Source of the DNA: Streptomyces sp. CC0208
GTDB lineage: Bacteria; Actinomycetota; Actinomycetes; Streptomycetales; Streptomycetaceae
DNA length: 64,000 nucleotides
Assembly (NCBI RefSeq): GCF_003443735.1
Contig: NZ_CP031969.1
Location: forward strand, 6,634,001-6,698,000
Direction of reading: 5' to 3'
A model generated the notes under the pieces. That model was not told the origin of the DNA. It did not search any database and saw only the letters and a program-made list of their open reading frames with translations. The translations under genes were made by a program, and so were the position numbers. Below, one piece after another: positions 56,669 to 64,000 of the stretch (its first letter is position 1; every line of letters starts with the position of its first letter).

Positions 56669-58180
56669 ATGACGAGCAGCACCGAGACCACCTCTACCAC
56701 TCCGCAGGTAGCGGTCAACGACATCGGTAACGAGGAAGCCTTCCTCGCCGCGATCGACGAGACGATCAAGTACTTCAACGACGGCGACATCGTCGACGGC
56801 GTCATCGTGAAGGTCGACCGGGACGAGGTCCTGCTCGACATCGGTTACAAGACCGAAGGCGTTATCCCGAGCCGCGAGCTCTCCATCAAGCACGACGTCG
56901 ACCCCAACGAGGTCGTCGCCGTGGGCGATGAGATCGAGGCCCTTGTTCTCCAGAAGGAGGACAAGGAAGGCCGTCTGATCCTGTCCAAGAAGCGCGCTCA
57001 GTACGAGCGTGCCTGGGGCACGATCGAAAAGATCAAGGAAGAAGACGGCATCGTCACCGGTACCGTCATCGAGGTCGTCAAGGGTGGTCTCATCCTCGAC
57101 ATCGGCCTCCGTGGCTTCCTGCCGGCCTCCCTCGTCGAGATGCGTCGTGTTCGCGACCTCCAGCCTTACGTGGGCAAGGAGCTCGAGGCCAAGATCATCG
57201 AGCTGGACAAGAACCGCAACAACGTGGTCCTGTCCCGCCGCGCCTGGCTCGAGCAGACCCAGTCCGAGGTTCGCCAGACGTTCCTCACGACCCTCCAGAA
57301 GGGTCAGGTCCGCTCCGGTGTGGTCTCCTCGATCGTCAACTTCGGTGCCTTCGTGGACCTGGGTGGCGTCGACGGTCTGGTCCACGTCTCCGAGCTGTCC
57401 TGGAAGCACATCGACCACCCCTCCGAGGTTGTCGAGGTCGGCCAGGAAGTCACCGTCGAGGTCCTCGACGTCGACATGGACCGCGAGCGTGTCTCCCTGT
57501 CGCTGAAGGCGACCCAGGAAGACCCGTGGCAGCAGTTCGCCCGCACCCACCAGATCGGCCAGGTCGTGCCCGGCAAGGTCACGAAGCTGGTTCCGTTCGG
57601 TGCGTTCGTCCGCGTGGACGAGGGCATCGAGGGTCTGGTCCACATCTCCGAGCTGGCCGAGCGCCACGTCGAGATCCCGGAGCAGGTCGTCCAGGTCAAC
57701 GACGAGATCTTCGTCAAGGTCATCGACATCGACCTCGAGCGCCGCCGCATCAGCCTCTCGCTGAAGCAGGCCAACGAGGCCTTCGGTTCCGACCCGGCCT
57801 CGGTCGAGTTCGACCCGACCCTGTACGGCATGGCCGCGTCGTACGACGACCAGGGCAACTACATCTACCCCGAGGGCTTCGACCCCGAGACCAACGACTG
57901 GCTCGAGGGCTACGAGACCCAGCGCGAGGCGTGGGAGCACCAGTACGCCGAGGCGCAGACCCGCTTCGAGCAGCACCAGCAGCAGGTCATCAAGTCCCGT
58001 GAGGCCGACGCGGCTGCTGCCGCCGAGGGCGGGGACTCCGCCGGTGCGGCTCCGGCCGCGGGTGGCGGCGGTGGCGGTGGCGGTTCGTACTCCTCCGAGG
58101 GTGCGGACACCTCCGGTGCGCTGGCTTCCGACGAGGCGCTTGCCGCGCTGCGGGAGAAGCTGGCGGGTGGGCAGAGCTGA
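56669..58180 (+). CDS. rpsA: 30S ribosomal protein S1
   Basis: A 503-residue protein with four S1 RNA-binding domains, as in other actinobacteria (E. coli has six). Domains start near GDIVDGVIVKVDRDEVLLDI (about 37), DGIVTGTVIEVVKGGLILDI (about 122), GQVRSGVVSSIVNFGAFVDL (about 207) and GQVVPGKVTKLVPFGAFVRV (about 292). The tail is acidic/Gln-rich, then a glycine run (GGGGGGGGSYSSEG). ATG 56669 begins MTSSTETTS. Highly biased codons, a strong promoter and a classical terminator mark it as highly expressed. Confidence 0.97.
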   Translation: MTSSTETTSTTPQVAVNDIGNEEAFLAAIDETIKYFNDGDIVDGVIVKVDRDEVLLDIGYKTEGVIPSRELSIKHDVDPNEVVAVGDEIEALVLQKEDKEGRLILSKKRAQYERAWGTIEKIKEEDGIVTGTVIEVVKGGLILDIGLRGFLPASLVEMRRVRDLQPYVGKELEAKIIELDKNRNNVVLSRRAWLEQTQSEVRQTFLTTLQKGQVRSGVVSSIVNFGAFVDLGGVDGLVHVSELSWKHIDHPSEVVEVGQEVTVEVLDVDMDRERVSLSLKATQEDPWQQFARTHQIGQVVPGKVTKLVPFGAFVRVDEGIEGLVHISELAERHVEIPEQVVQVNDEIFVKVIDIDLERRRISLSLKQANEAFGSDPASVEFDPTLYGMAASYDDQGNYIYPEGFDPETNDWLEGYETQREAWEHQYAEAQTRFEQHQQQVIKSREADAAAAAEGGDSAGAAPAAGGGGGGGGSYSSEGADTSGALASDEALAALREKLAGGQS

Positions 58181-58207
58181 ACGCCCACTGAGCACTAGCT
58201 CTTGACT

Positions 58208-58239
58208 GAGGGACCGTACCTTTCGGGGTGCGGTCCCTC
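58208..58239 (+). terminator. Rho-independent terminator of rpsA
   Basis: GAGGGACCG pairs with CGGTCCCTC, extended by TACC/GGTG around TTTCGG, and is followed by GTGTTTTG. It lies 28 bp after the rpsA stop. Confidence 0.9.
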
Positions 58240-58261
58240 GGTGTTTTGTCTGTAGGCCGGT

Positions 58262-58291
58262 GGGGCCGGTCGCGCAGTTCCCCGCGCCCCT
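58262..58291. repeat. Dispersed palindromic repeat, reverse orientation
   Basis: GGGGCCGGTCGCGCAGTTCC continued by CCGCGCCCCTG is the reverse form of the element seen at 42819. It lies just after the rpsA terminator in the gap before the PAC2 gene. Confidence 0.8.
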
Positions 58292-58415
58292 GGGGAGTTC
58301 AAGCCGCTCTCGGTCATGAAAAGCCGTCAAGAGATGGGCTGATCAGGGCCCAGGGTGGGAATGCCGCTGTTCCAGGGCGTGTTGTGCTGTATGAACACGA
58401 GGAGGAGCGGTCACT

Positions 58416-59354
58416 GTGCTTGATCCGCAGGGTTTGTACGCATGGGAGCCCAAGGGCCTCGCCGTTGTCGACATGGCTCTCGCCCAGGAGTCGGCCGGCC
58501 TGGTCATGCTCTACCACTTCGACGGATACATCGACGCGGGCGAGACCGGTGACCAGATCGTCGACCGGCTGCTCGACTCGCTGCCCCACCAGGTCGTGGC
58601 CCGTTTCGACCACGACCGGCTCGTGGACTACCGCGCCCGCCGTCCGCTGCTCACCTTCAAGCGCGACCGCTGGACGGACTACGAGGAGCCCACGATCGAC
58701 GTGCGGCTCGTCCAGGACGCCACCGGAGCGCCCTTCCTGCTGCTGTCGGGCCCGGAGCCGGACGTGGAGTGGGAGCGCTTCGCCGCGGCCGTCCAGCAGA
58801 TCGTGGAACGGCTCGGGGTCCGGCTGTCGGTGAACTTCCACGGCATCCCCATGGGCGTTCCGCACACCCGCCCCGTAGGCCTCACCCCGCACGGCAACCG
58901 TCACGACCTCGTCCCCGGTCACCGCAGCCCCTTCGAGGAGGCCCAGGTGCCCGGCAGCGCCGAGGCCCTGGTCGAATACCGGCTCATGGAGGCCGGTCAC
59001 GACGTCCTGGGCGTCGCGGCGCACGTCCCGCACTACATCGCGCGCTCGACCTACCCGGACGCCGCCCTGACCGCCCTGGAGGCCATCACGGCCGCCACCG
59101 GCATGGTCCTGCCCGGCATCGCCCACGCGCTGCGCACCGACGCCCACCGCACCCAGACCGAGATCGAGCGCCAGATCCAGGAGGGCGACGAGGACCTCGT
59201 GGCTCTCGTCCAGGGTCTCGAGCACCAGTACGACGCGGCGGCCGGCGCGGAGACCAGGGGCAACATGCTCGCCGAGCCCGTGGAGATTCCGTCGGCGGAC
59301 GAGATCGGGATGGAGTTCGAGCGCTTCCTGGCCGAACGGGAAGGCGACAACTGA
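58416..59354 (+). CDS. PAC2 family protein (proteasome-assembly-chaperone-like)
   Basis: A 312-residue protein of the PAC2 family common beside rpsA/coaE in actinobacteria. The opening GLVMLYHFDGYIDAGETGDQIVDRLL and YRLMEAGHDVLGVAAHVPHYIAR are typical. Eukaryotic PAC2 assists 20S proteasome assembly; the bacterial role is unproven. GTG 58416 is preceded by GAGGAGGAG at eight bases. coaE follows after 28 bp, so the two are probably co-transcribed. Confidence 0.92.
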   Translation: MLDPQGLYAWEPKGLAVVDMALAQESAGLVMLYHFDGYIDAGETGDQIVDRLLDSLPHQVVARFDHDRLVDYRARRPLLTFKRDRWTDYEEPTIDVRLVQDATGAPFLLLSGPEPDVEWERFAAAVQQIVERLGVRLSVNFHGIPMGVPHTRPVGLTPHGNRHDLVPGHRSPFEEAQVPGSAEALVEYRLMEAGHDVLGVAAHVPHYIARSTYPDAALTALEAITAATGMVLPGIAHALRTDAHRTQTEIERQIQEGDEDLVALVQGLEHQYDAAAGAETRGNMLAEPVEIPSADEIGMEFERFLAEREGDN

Positions 59355-59382
59355 CGCGCGAGGAGCGTCTAGGCTTCCGGTC

Positions 59383-60000
59383 ATGCTGAAGGTGGGCCTG
59401 ACCGGCGGTATCGGCGCCGGCAAGAGTGAGGTGTCGAAGCTCCTCGTGGAGCACGGTGCCGTCCTGATCGACGCGGACCTCATCGCGCGCGAGGTGGTCG
59501 CGCCGGGCACGCCCGGTCTCGCCGCGGTCGTGGACGCCTTCGGCGCGGACGTACTCGCCGAGGACGGCAGCCTCGACCGGCCCAAGCTGGGTTCCGTCGT
59601 CTTCGCCGACCCGGAGCGGCTCGCCGTACTCAACTCGATCGTGCATCCGCTGGTGGGCGCCCGCTCCCGCGAGCTCGAAGCGGCCGCCGCCGAGGACGCC
59701 GTCGTCGTCCACGACGTCCCGCTCCTCACGGAGAACGGCCTCGCCCCGCTCTACGACCTGGTGATCGTCGTCGACGCGAGCCCCGAGACCCAGCTCGACC
59801 GGCTCGTCGGGCTGCGCGGCATGACCGAGCAGGACGCACGCGCGCGTATGGCCGCCCAGGCGACGCGCGACAAGCGCCTGGAGATCGCGGACATCGTGAT
59901 CGACAACGACGTACCCCTGGATGGACTGCGCCACCGCGTGCGGGACGTATGGGGCGATCTCCTGCGGCGGGCTCGCGCGTCCAGGGCGTCCCAGGAATAG
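59383..60000 (+). CDS. coaE: Dephospho-CoA kinase
   Basis: A 205-residue kinase performing the last step of coenzyme A synthesis. The P-loop is GGIGAGKS (8-15), the CoA-domain segment is IDADLIAREVVAPGTPG, and the LID segment MTEQDARARMAAQATRDKRLEIADIVIDN is complete. Full length, with no C-terminal GrpB domain as seen in mycobacteria. ATG 59383. The order rpsA, PAC2, coaE, TPR is the usual actinobacterial one. Confidence 0.96.
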   Translation: MLKVGLTGGIGAGKSEVSKLLVEHGAVLIDADLIAREVVAPGTPGLAAVVDAFGADVLAEDGSLDRPKLGSVVFADPERLAVLNSIVHPLVGARSRELEAAAAEDAVVVHDVPLLTENGLAPLYDLVIVVDASPETQLDRLVGLRGMTEQDARARMAAQATRDKRLEIADIVIDNDVPLDGLRHRVRDVWGDLLRRARASRASQE

Positions 60001-60050
60001 CGTCCCCCGGTCCGGGCGTTGAACCCTTCCAGTGAGGGAAGGACTGAGCC

Positions 60051-60431
60051 GTGCCCGAGATCAGCGGATCGACCGGACGTACTCCGGAGACGCATGTCAT
60101 CGACTACCGCGCAGCCGAGCAGTTGCTCTCCGCGCGGGACCCGCGGGGCGCGGTGAAGCTGCTCGACTCCGTCATCGCCGCCCACCCCGAGAACACCGCG
60201 GCCCGGCTGCTGCGCGCGCGGGCGTTCTTCGCCGCCGCGCAACTGCGGCCCGCCGAGCTGGAGTTCACCATCGTCCTGGAGCGCGAGCCGGACAACGCCT
60301 TCGCGCACTTTGCGCTCGCCCGCACCTACGAGCGGCAGGGACGGTCCGACCAGGCCAGGCGGCACTTCCGGCTGGCGGCCGCGCTGGACCCCAACCCGGA
60401 GTTCCTGAAGGCGGCCCGGTTCGACTCCTGA
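60051..60431 (+). CDS. Small TPR-repeat protein
   Basis: A 126-residue protein with three tetratricopeptide repeats (AAEQLLSARDPRGAVKLLDSVIAAHPEN; RLLRARAFFAAAQLRPAELEFTIVLEREPDN; HFALARTYERQGRSDQARRHFRLAAALDPN), a pure protein-protein interaction scaffold. GTG 60051 follows AAGGA. Together with coaE it may form the end of the rpsA-distal transcript. The partner is unknown. Confidence 0.9.
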   Translation: MPEISGSTGRTPETHVIDYRAAEQLLSARDPRGAVKLLDSVIAAHPENTAARLLRARAFFAAAQLRPAELEFTIVLEREPDNAFAHFALARTYERQGRSDQARRHFRLAAALDPNPEFLKAARFDS

Positions 60432-60447
60432 GCGGCGGGCCGGCCCG

Positions 60448-60726
60448 CTACCTGGGCCGGCTCTCCGGCGGCCGGTAGGGCGGGATGTCGGGGCCCGGCT
60501 GGTAGTGCGGGCCCTGACGGATGTGCCGGAGGATCATCGCCGTGTCGACGGTGATCACCAGCCAGAGCACCCCGCAGGCGATGGCCCACCCGGGGCGGCC
60601 CGCCAGCGCGAACGCGGCCGTGCCGAAGACCGCCCAGACCAGCCCCCACACGCTCAGCCAGAACCGCGCCCGCAGCGCACTGCGCGCTGTCGTGGGCTCA
60701 CTGCCTGTACGCATCGGGATCACCAC
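60448..60726 (-). CDS. Small two-helix membrane protein of unknown function
   Basis: A 92-residue protein with two transmembrane helices (about 22-42, FWLSVWGLVWAVFGTAAFAL; about 47-65, WAIACGVLWLVITVDTAMIL) and a Pro-rich cytoplasmic tail (PDIPPYRPPESRPR). GTG 60726 has AGGAG seven bases upstream; ATG 60714 is the alternative. It is convergent with the TPR gene. No family is recognised with certainty. Confidence 0.78.
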   Translation of the reverse strand: MVIPMRTGSEPTTARSALRARFWLSVWGLVWAVFGTAAFALAGRPGWAIACGVLWLVITVDTAMILRHIRQGPHYQPGPDIPPYRPPESRPR

Positions 60727-60790
60727 CCCTCTCCTGCAACGTACTCTTCGGAACGAACGTTGACCAAAGGGCCGATGAGGGGGTCACCGC

Positions 60791-61690
60791 GTGCTTCCGG
60801 ATGCCGATGAACTGGCCGAGGTGCTGGTGGAACTCGCCGTACCGCATGAGGACGTCAACGAACTCGTGCGGATGGGCCGGCGGGTCATGGACGATCCGGA
60901 GCTGCGGCGGTTCCTGGAACACTCCGTCGACGAACTCGTCCGGGACATGGGCAAGGCCGACGAGCCGGTCGTCCTTCCCGAGCTCGACTGGCCTGCCGGC
61001 GCCCTCCAACGCTGCTTCCCCGCCTACGTGTTCGTGGCGGCGCTGCCCCACACGCGCGCGTACCACCGCGAGCGCGGCATCCCGGCCGAGGTGTCCCGGC
61101 GCACCCTCGCCGACCTCGGGCGGAACATGGCCGTGCACCGCAGGCGGTACGGCAGGACGGGCGTGCAGTCACCGCGCTGGCTGACCCGGCACTCGCGGGG
61201 CGAGCTGTACCAGCTGGGGCGACTCCAGTTCGAGCGGACGCGGTACGGGCCGTGGAACAGCCGGACGCTCACGGCGGCCGGACTGGACCTCGCTCCCGGC
61301 ACGCCCTGTCTGAGCCTGCACATCCCCGACTTCCTCGGGCCGCTCTCACCGGAGGCCTGTGACCGCTCGCTGGCCCTGGCCGCCGAGTTCTTCGCCCGGC
61401 ACTTCGCGGAGGAGCCGTATCGTGCCGCGCTGTGTCATTCCTGGCTGCTGGACCCGCAGTTGAAGGAGTATCTGCCCGCGGACTCCAACATCGTCCGGTT
61501 CCAGGAGCGTTTCCGCACAGCCCCCGAGGACCCGGAGCCGGAGGACACCGAGCCGGTGCAGTTCGTGTTCGGGGACCCGGAGTTGTCGGTGGAGAGCCTG
61601 CCGCGGCGGACGGCGCTGGAGCGGGCCGTGGGTGATCACCTGCGGGCCGGCGGGCACTGGTACATCGGGCACGGCTGGTTTCCCCTGTAG
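60791..61690 (+). CDS. Acyltransferase-domain protein (GNAT-like fold)
   Basis: A 299-residue protein resembling the actinobacterial acyltransferase-domain proteins with a helical N-terminal half (ELVRMGRRVMDDPELRRFLEHSVDEL) and a GNAT-like C-terminal half (LYQLGRLQFERTRYGP, LSLHIPDFLGPLSPEACDRSLALA, LCHSWLLDPQLKEYL). It is full length. GTG 60791. Substrate is unknown; the neighbours give no hint. Confidence 0.85.
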   Translation: MLPDADELAEVLVELAVPHEDVNELVRMGRRVMDDPELRRFLEHSVDELVRDMGKADEPVVLPELDWPAGALQRCFPAYVFVAALPHTRAYHRERGIPAEVSRRTLADLGRNMAVHRRRYGRTGVQSPRWLTRHSRGELYQLGRLQFERTRYGPWNSRTLTAAGLDLAPGTPCLSLHIPDFLGPLSPEACDRSLALAAEFFARHFAEEPYRAALCHSWLLDPQLKEYLPADSNIVRFQERFRTAPEDPEPEDTEPVQFVFGDPELSVESLPRRTALERAVGDHLRAGGHWYIGHGWFPL

Positions 61691-61784
61691 TCCGGTTTCC
61701 CCTGGAGTCCGGCGATGAGTTCGGGGCGGGGTGGGGGTCTACCTCTCCGACAGCACCACGGACCGCTTCCCGCAGGAGACCCCG

Positions 61785-62249
61785 ATGTCCGAGACCACCG
61801 TCCCCGCCACCCGCACCGCTGCTTCCGCCGCCGCCCCTGTCATCGCCGAGTCCTCGACCCCCCGCGGCCGCCGGGCCCGGATCGCCCTGCGCACCCTGCA
61901 GGTCGTGCTCGCCCTCTTCTACGTGATCGCCAGCGCTCTCCCCAAGCTGATCGCGCACCCCTCCGCCGCCGAGGGCTTCGACAAGATGGGCTGGGGCAGC
62001 GCGGGCATGTACACCATCGGCGTGCTCGAACTGGCCGGTGGGATCGCCCTGTTGATCCCGGTGCTGCAGTCGGTGGCGGCCGTGGCGCTGAGCGGGCTGA
62101 TGGTCGGCGCCTTCGTCGTGCAGCTCACCTACTTCGACGGGGAGAACGCGGCGACTCCCCTCATCCTGATCGTCCCGCTCGCCCTGATCGCCTGGGCCAG
62201 GCGGCGGCACAATGCGGACCTGCTGCGGCTGGTGCGACGACGGGCATGA
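61785..62249 (+). CDS. DoxX family membrane protein
   Basis: A 154-residue protein with four transmembrane helices in the DoxX pattern (LRTLQVVLALFYVIASALPKL, YTIGVLELAGGIALLIPVL, VALSGLMVGAFVVQLTYF, TPLILIVPLALIAWA). DoxX-like proteins associate with redox or thiol-stress membrane complexes, but a role here is not shown. ATG 61785 follows AGGAG. A degenerate 13-base direct repeat surrounds its stop codon. Confidence 0.88.
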   Translation: MSETTVPATRTAASAAAPVIAESSTPRGRRARIALRTLQVVLALFYVIASALPKLIAHPSAAEGFDKMGWGSAGMYTIGVLELAGGIALLIPVLQSVAAVALSGLMVGAFVVQLTYFDGENAATPLILIVPLALIAWARRRHNADLLRLVRRRA

Positions 62250-62353
62250 TGCGACGACGGGCATGAGGAGAACGGCCTGCGGTCAGCGCGGCTTTGGCGC
62301 GCTGCCCGCAGGTGTTTTCGGTGCCGAGTGCCCGCTGCCCCTCGGGAGTTCGC

Positions 62354-63082
<729 letters not shown>

Positions 63083-63194
63083 GGCTCCGACCTTAGTACC
63101 CGGGACCGCGCACCCCGGGTGGGTTTTCCGGGCGGTGCCCGTCGGTACGGCCCCGGCGACCTGCCCGTACCGTGGACCCCCGTACCGTGGACGG

Positions 63195-63926
63195 GTGGAC
63201 GCCCTCGCCGACCTCGACCGCCGGATCTCGGGCTGCCGTGCCTGCCCGCGCTTGGTCGACTGGCGGGAGGAGGTGGCCCGGACCAAGCGGGCCGCGTTCG
63301 CCGACTGGACGTACTGGGGGCGGCCGGTGCCCGGCTTCGGGCCTGCGGACGCCCGGATGCTGATCGTCGGGCTCGCTCCGGCCGCGCACGGCGGGAACCG
63401 CACCGGGCGGATGTTCACCGGTGACCGTTCCGGGGACGTGCTGTACCAGGCGCTGTACGACATCGGGCTCGCCTCGCAGTCGACCGCCGTGACCGCGGAC
63501 GACGGACTGGAGCTGCACGGCGTGCGGATCACCTCGCCCGTGCACTGCGCTCCGCCCGCCAACAAACCCACCCCCGGCGAGCGCGACACCTGCCGGCCCT
63601 GGCTGGTCCAGGAGCTGAACCTGCTGCGGCCCACGCTCCGCACCGTGGTCGTGCTCGGCGCCTTCGGCTGGCAGGCCGCGCTGCCCGCGTTCACGGCGGC
63701 CGGCTGGAGCGTGCCCCGGCCGCGGCCCGCCTTCGGACACGGGGCGCGCGTCCCGCTCGACGGCCTCGAACTCTTCGGCTGCTTCCACGTCAGCCAGCGC
63801 AACACCTTCACCGGCAAGCTCACGCCCGAGATGCTGCGGGACGTGCTGCGCACGGCGGCCGAGGCGGCGGGTCTGCGGGGCCGTACCGGTGGAAACGGGA
63901 CGACGAGGCCGTCGTACGACGGTTAG
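63195..63926 (+). CDS. Uracil-DNA glycosylase, family 5 (UdgB-like)
   Basis: A 243-residue DNA repair glycosylase of the UDG family 4/5 group. Cysteines CRACPRL and HCAPPANKPTPGERDTCRPWL supply the iron-sulfur cluster ligands. Motif A is GLAPAAHGGNRTGRMFTGD, which lacks the catalytic acid of family 4 and marks family 5, and motif B is HVSQRNTFTGKLT. It removes uracil and some deaminated purines, which suits a high-GC genome. GTG 63195 is the in-frame start with no strong ribosome site. Confidence 0.92.
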   Translation: MDALADLDRRISGCRACPRLVDWREEVARTKRAAFADWTYWGRPVPGFGPADARMLIVGLAPAAHGGNRTGRMFTGDRSGDVLYQALYDIGLASQSTAVTADDGLELHGVRITSPVHCAPPANKPTPGERDTCRPWLVQELNLLRPTLRTVVVLGAFGWQAALPAFTAAGWSVPRPRPAFGHGARVPLDGLELFGCFHVSQRNTFTGKLTPEMLRDVLRTAAEAAGLRGRTGGNGTTRPSYDG

Positions 63927-63935
63927 GGTCGCCGG

Positions 63936-64000
63936 GTGCCCCTCTACCCGGAGATCGAACCGTACGACCACGGCATGCTCGACGTCGGTGACGGCAACCT
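63936..64000 (+). CDS. pip: Proline iminopeptidase, 5' end only
   Basis: The last 65 bases encode the start of a protein beginning PLYPEIEPYDHGMLDVGDGN from GTG 63936, which matches the N-terminus of alpha/beta-hydrolase-fold prolyl aminopeptidases as I remember them. The gene is cut by the window edge. It starts 9 bp after the glycosylase stop. Confidence 0.7.
   Translation, partial: MPLYPEIEPYDHGMLDVGDGN

Overview
The window is a stretch of very high-GC actinobacterial chromosome, almost certainly Streptomyces. The evidence is strong G/C bias at third codon positions, many GTG starts, stop/start overlaps of the GTGA and ATGA type, Streptomyces-type dispersed palindromic repeats (core GGGGCGCGGGGAACTGCGCG), and a conserved core block (polA, rpsA, coaE, pyk, pdtaR, liv genes). 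No prophage, IS element or CRISPR array was recognised. The assignments below come from reading protein motifs and neighbourhoods; no database search was run.

Layout. 1-3.2 kb: a chitosanase gene carrying three apparent in-frame deletions, a rhomboid protease, and an orphan cytochrome b (QcrB-like). 3.2-13.0 kb: a steroid C/D-ring (HIP) catabolic island of KstR2-regulon type, with a paired acyl-CoA dehydrogenase, IpdF, KstR2, FadA6, IpdC, IpdB, IpdA, EchA20 and two further SDRs. Two near-identical KstR2-like operators sit in its two divergent promoter regions. 13-17.6 kb: an HExxH protein with a zinc ribbon, a GH35 beta-galactosidase divergent from an AraC regulator, a G-rich non-coding stretch, and chorismate mutase. 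17.7-28.1 kb: a lone receiver protein, aminopeptidase N, a decarboxylase/N-hydroxylase pair resembling the first two steps of hydroxamate siderophore synthesis, a Tat-exported 5'-nucleotidase, a SIMPL protein and pyruvate kinase. 28.1-29.8 kb: a LAGLIDADG-motif protein beside an unusual tRNA and the ANTAR regulator PdtaR. 29.9-35.5 kb: a complete branched-chain amino-acid ABC transporter.

35.7-47.7 kb: a membrane-anchored unknown, a PaaI-type thioesterase, a YdeP/FdhF-like molybdopterin oxidoreductase, DNA polymerase I, a repeat-packed intergenic region, a DUF4184 membrane protein, a secreted lytic transglycosylase behind a long leader, and a small SPW_0924-like membrane protein with a DUF3068 protein. 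47.7-53.1 kb: the best candidate for a poorly described system, an overlapping two-gene operon of a serine alpha/beta-hydrolase and a 1500-residue caspase-like/STAND NTPase/beta-propeller protein, with the architecture of a bacterial NLR-type conflict system. 53-64 kb: helicase HrpB, a SAM methyltransferase lacking a canonical start codon, ribosomal protein S1 with a clear promoter and terminator, a PAC2 protein, CoaE, a TPR protein, small membrane proteins, an S4-domain protein, a family-5 uracil-DNA glycosylase, and the first codons of a proline iminopeptidase.

The steroid island works as a unit: KstR2 probably represses both divergent promoter pairs, and the enzymes would carry HIP-derived CoA thioesters through ring opening (EchA20, IpdAB) and thiolysis (FadA6). 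FadD3, FadE30 and the upstream steroid-ring enzymes are not in the window.
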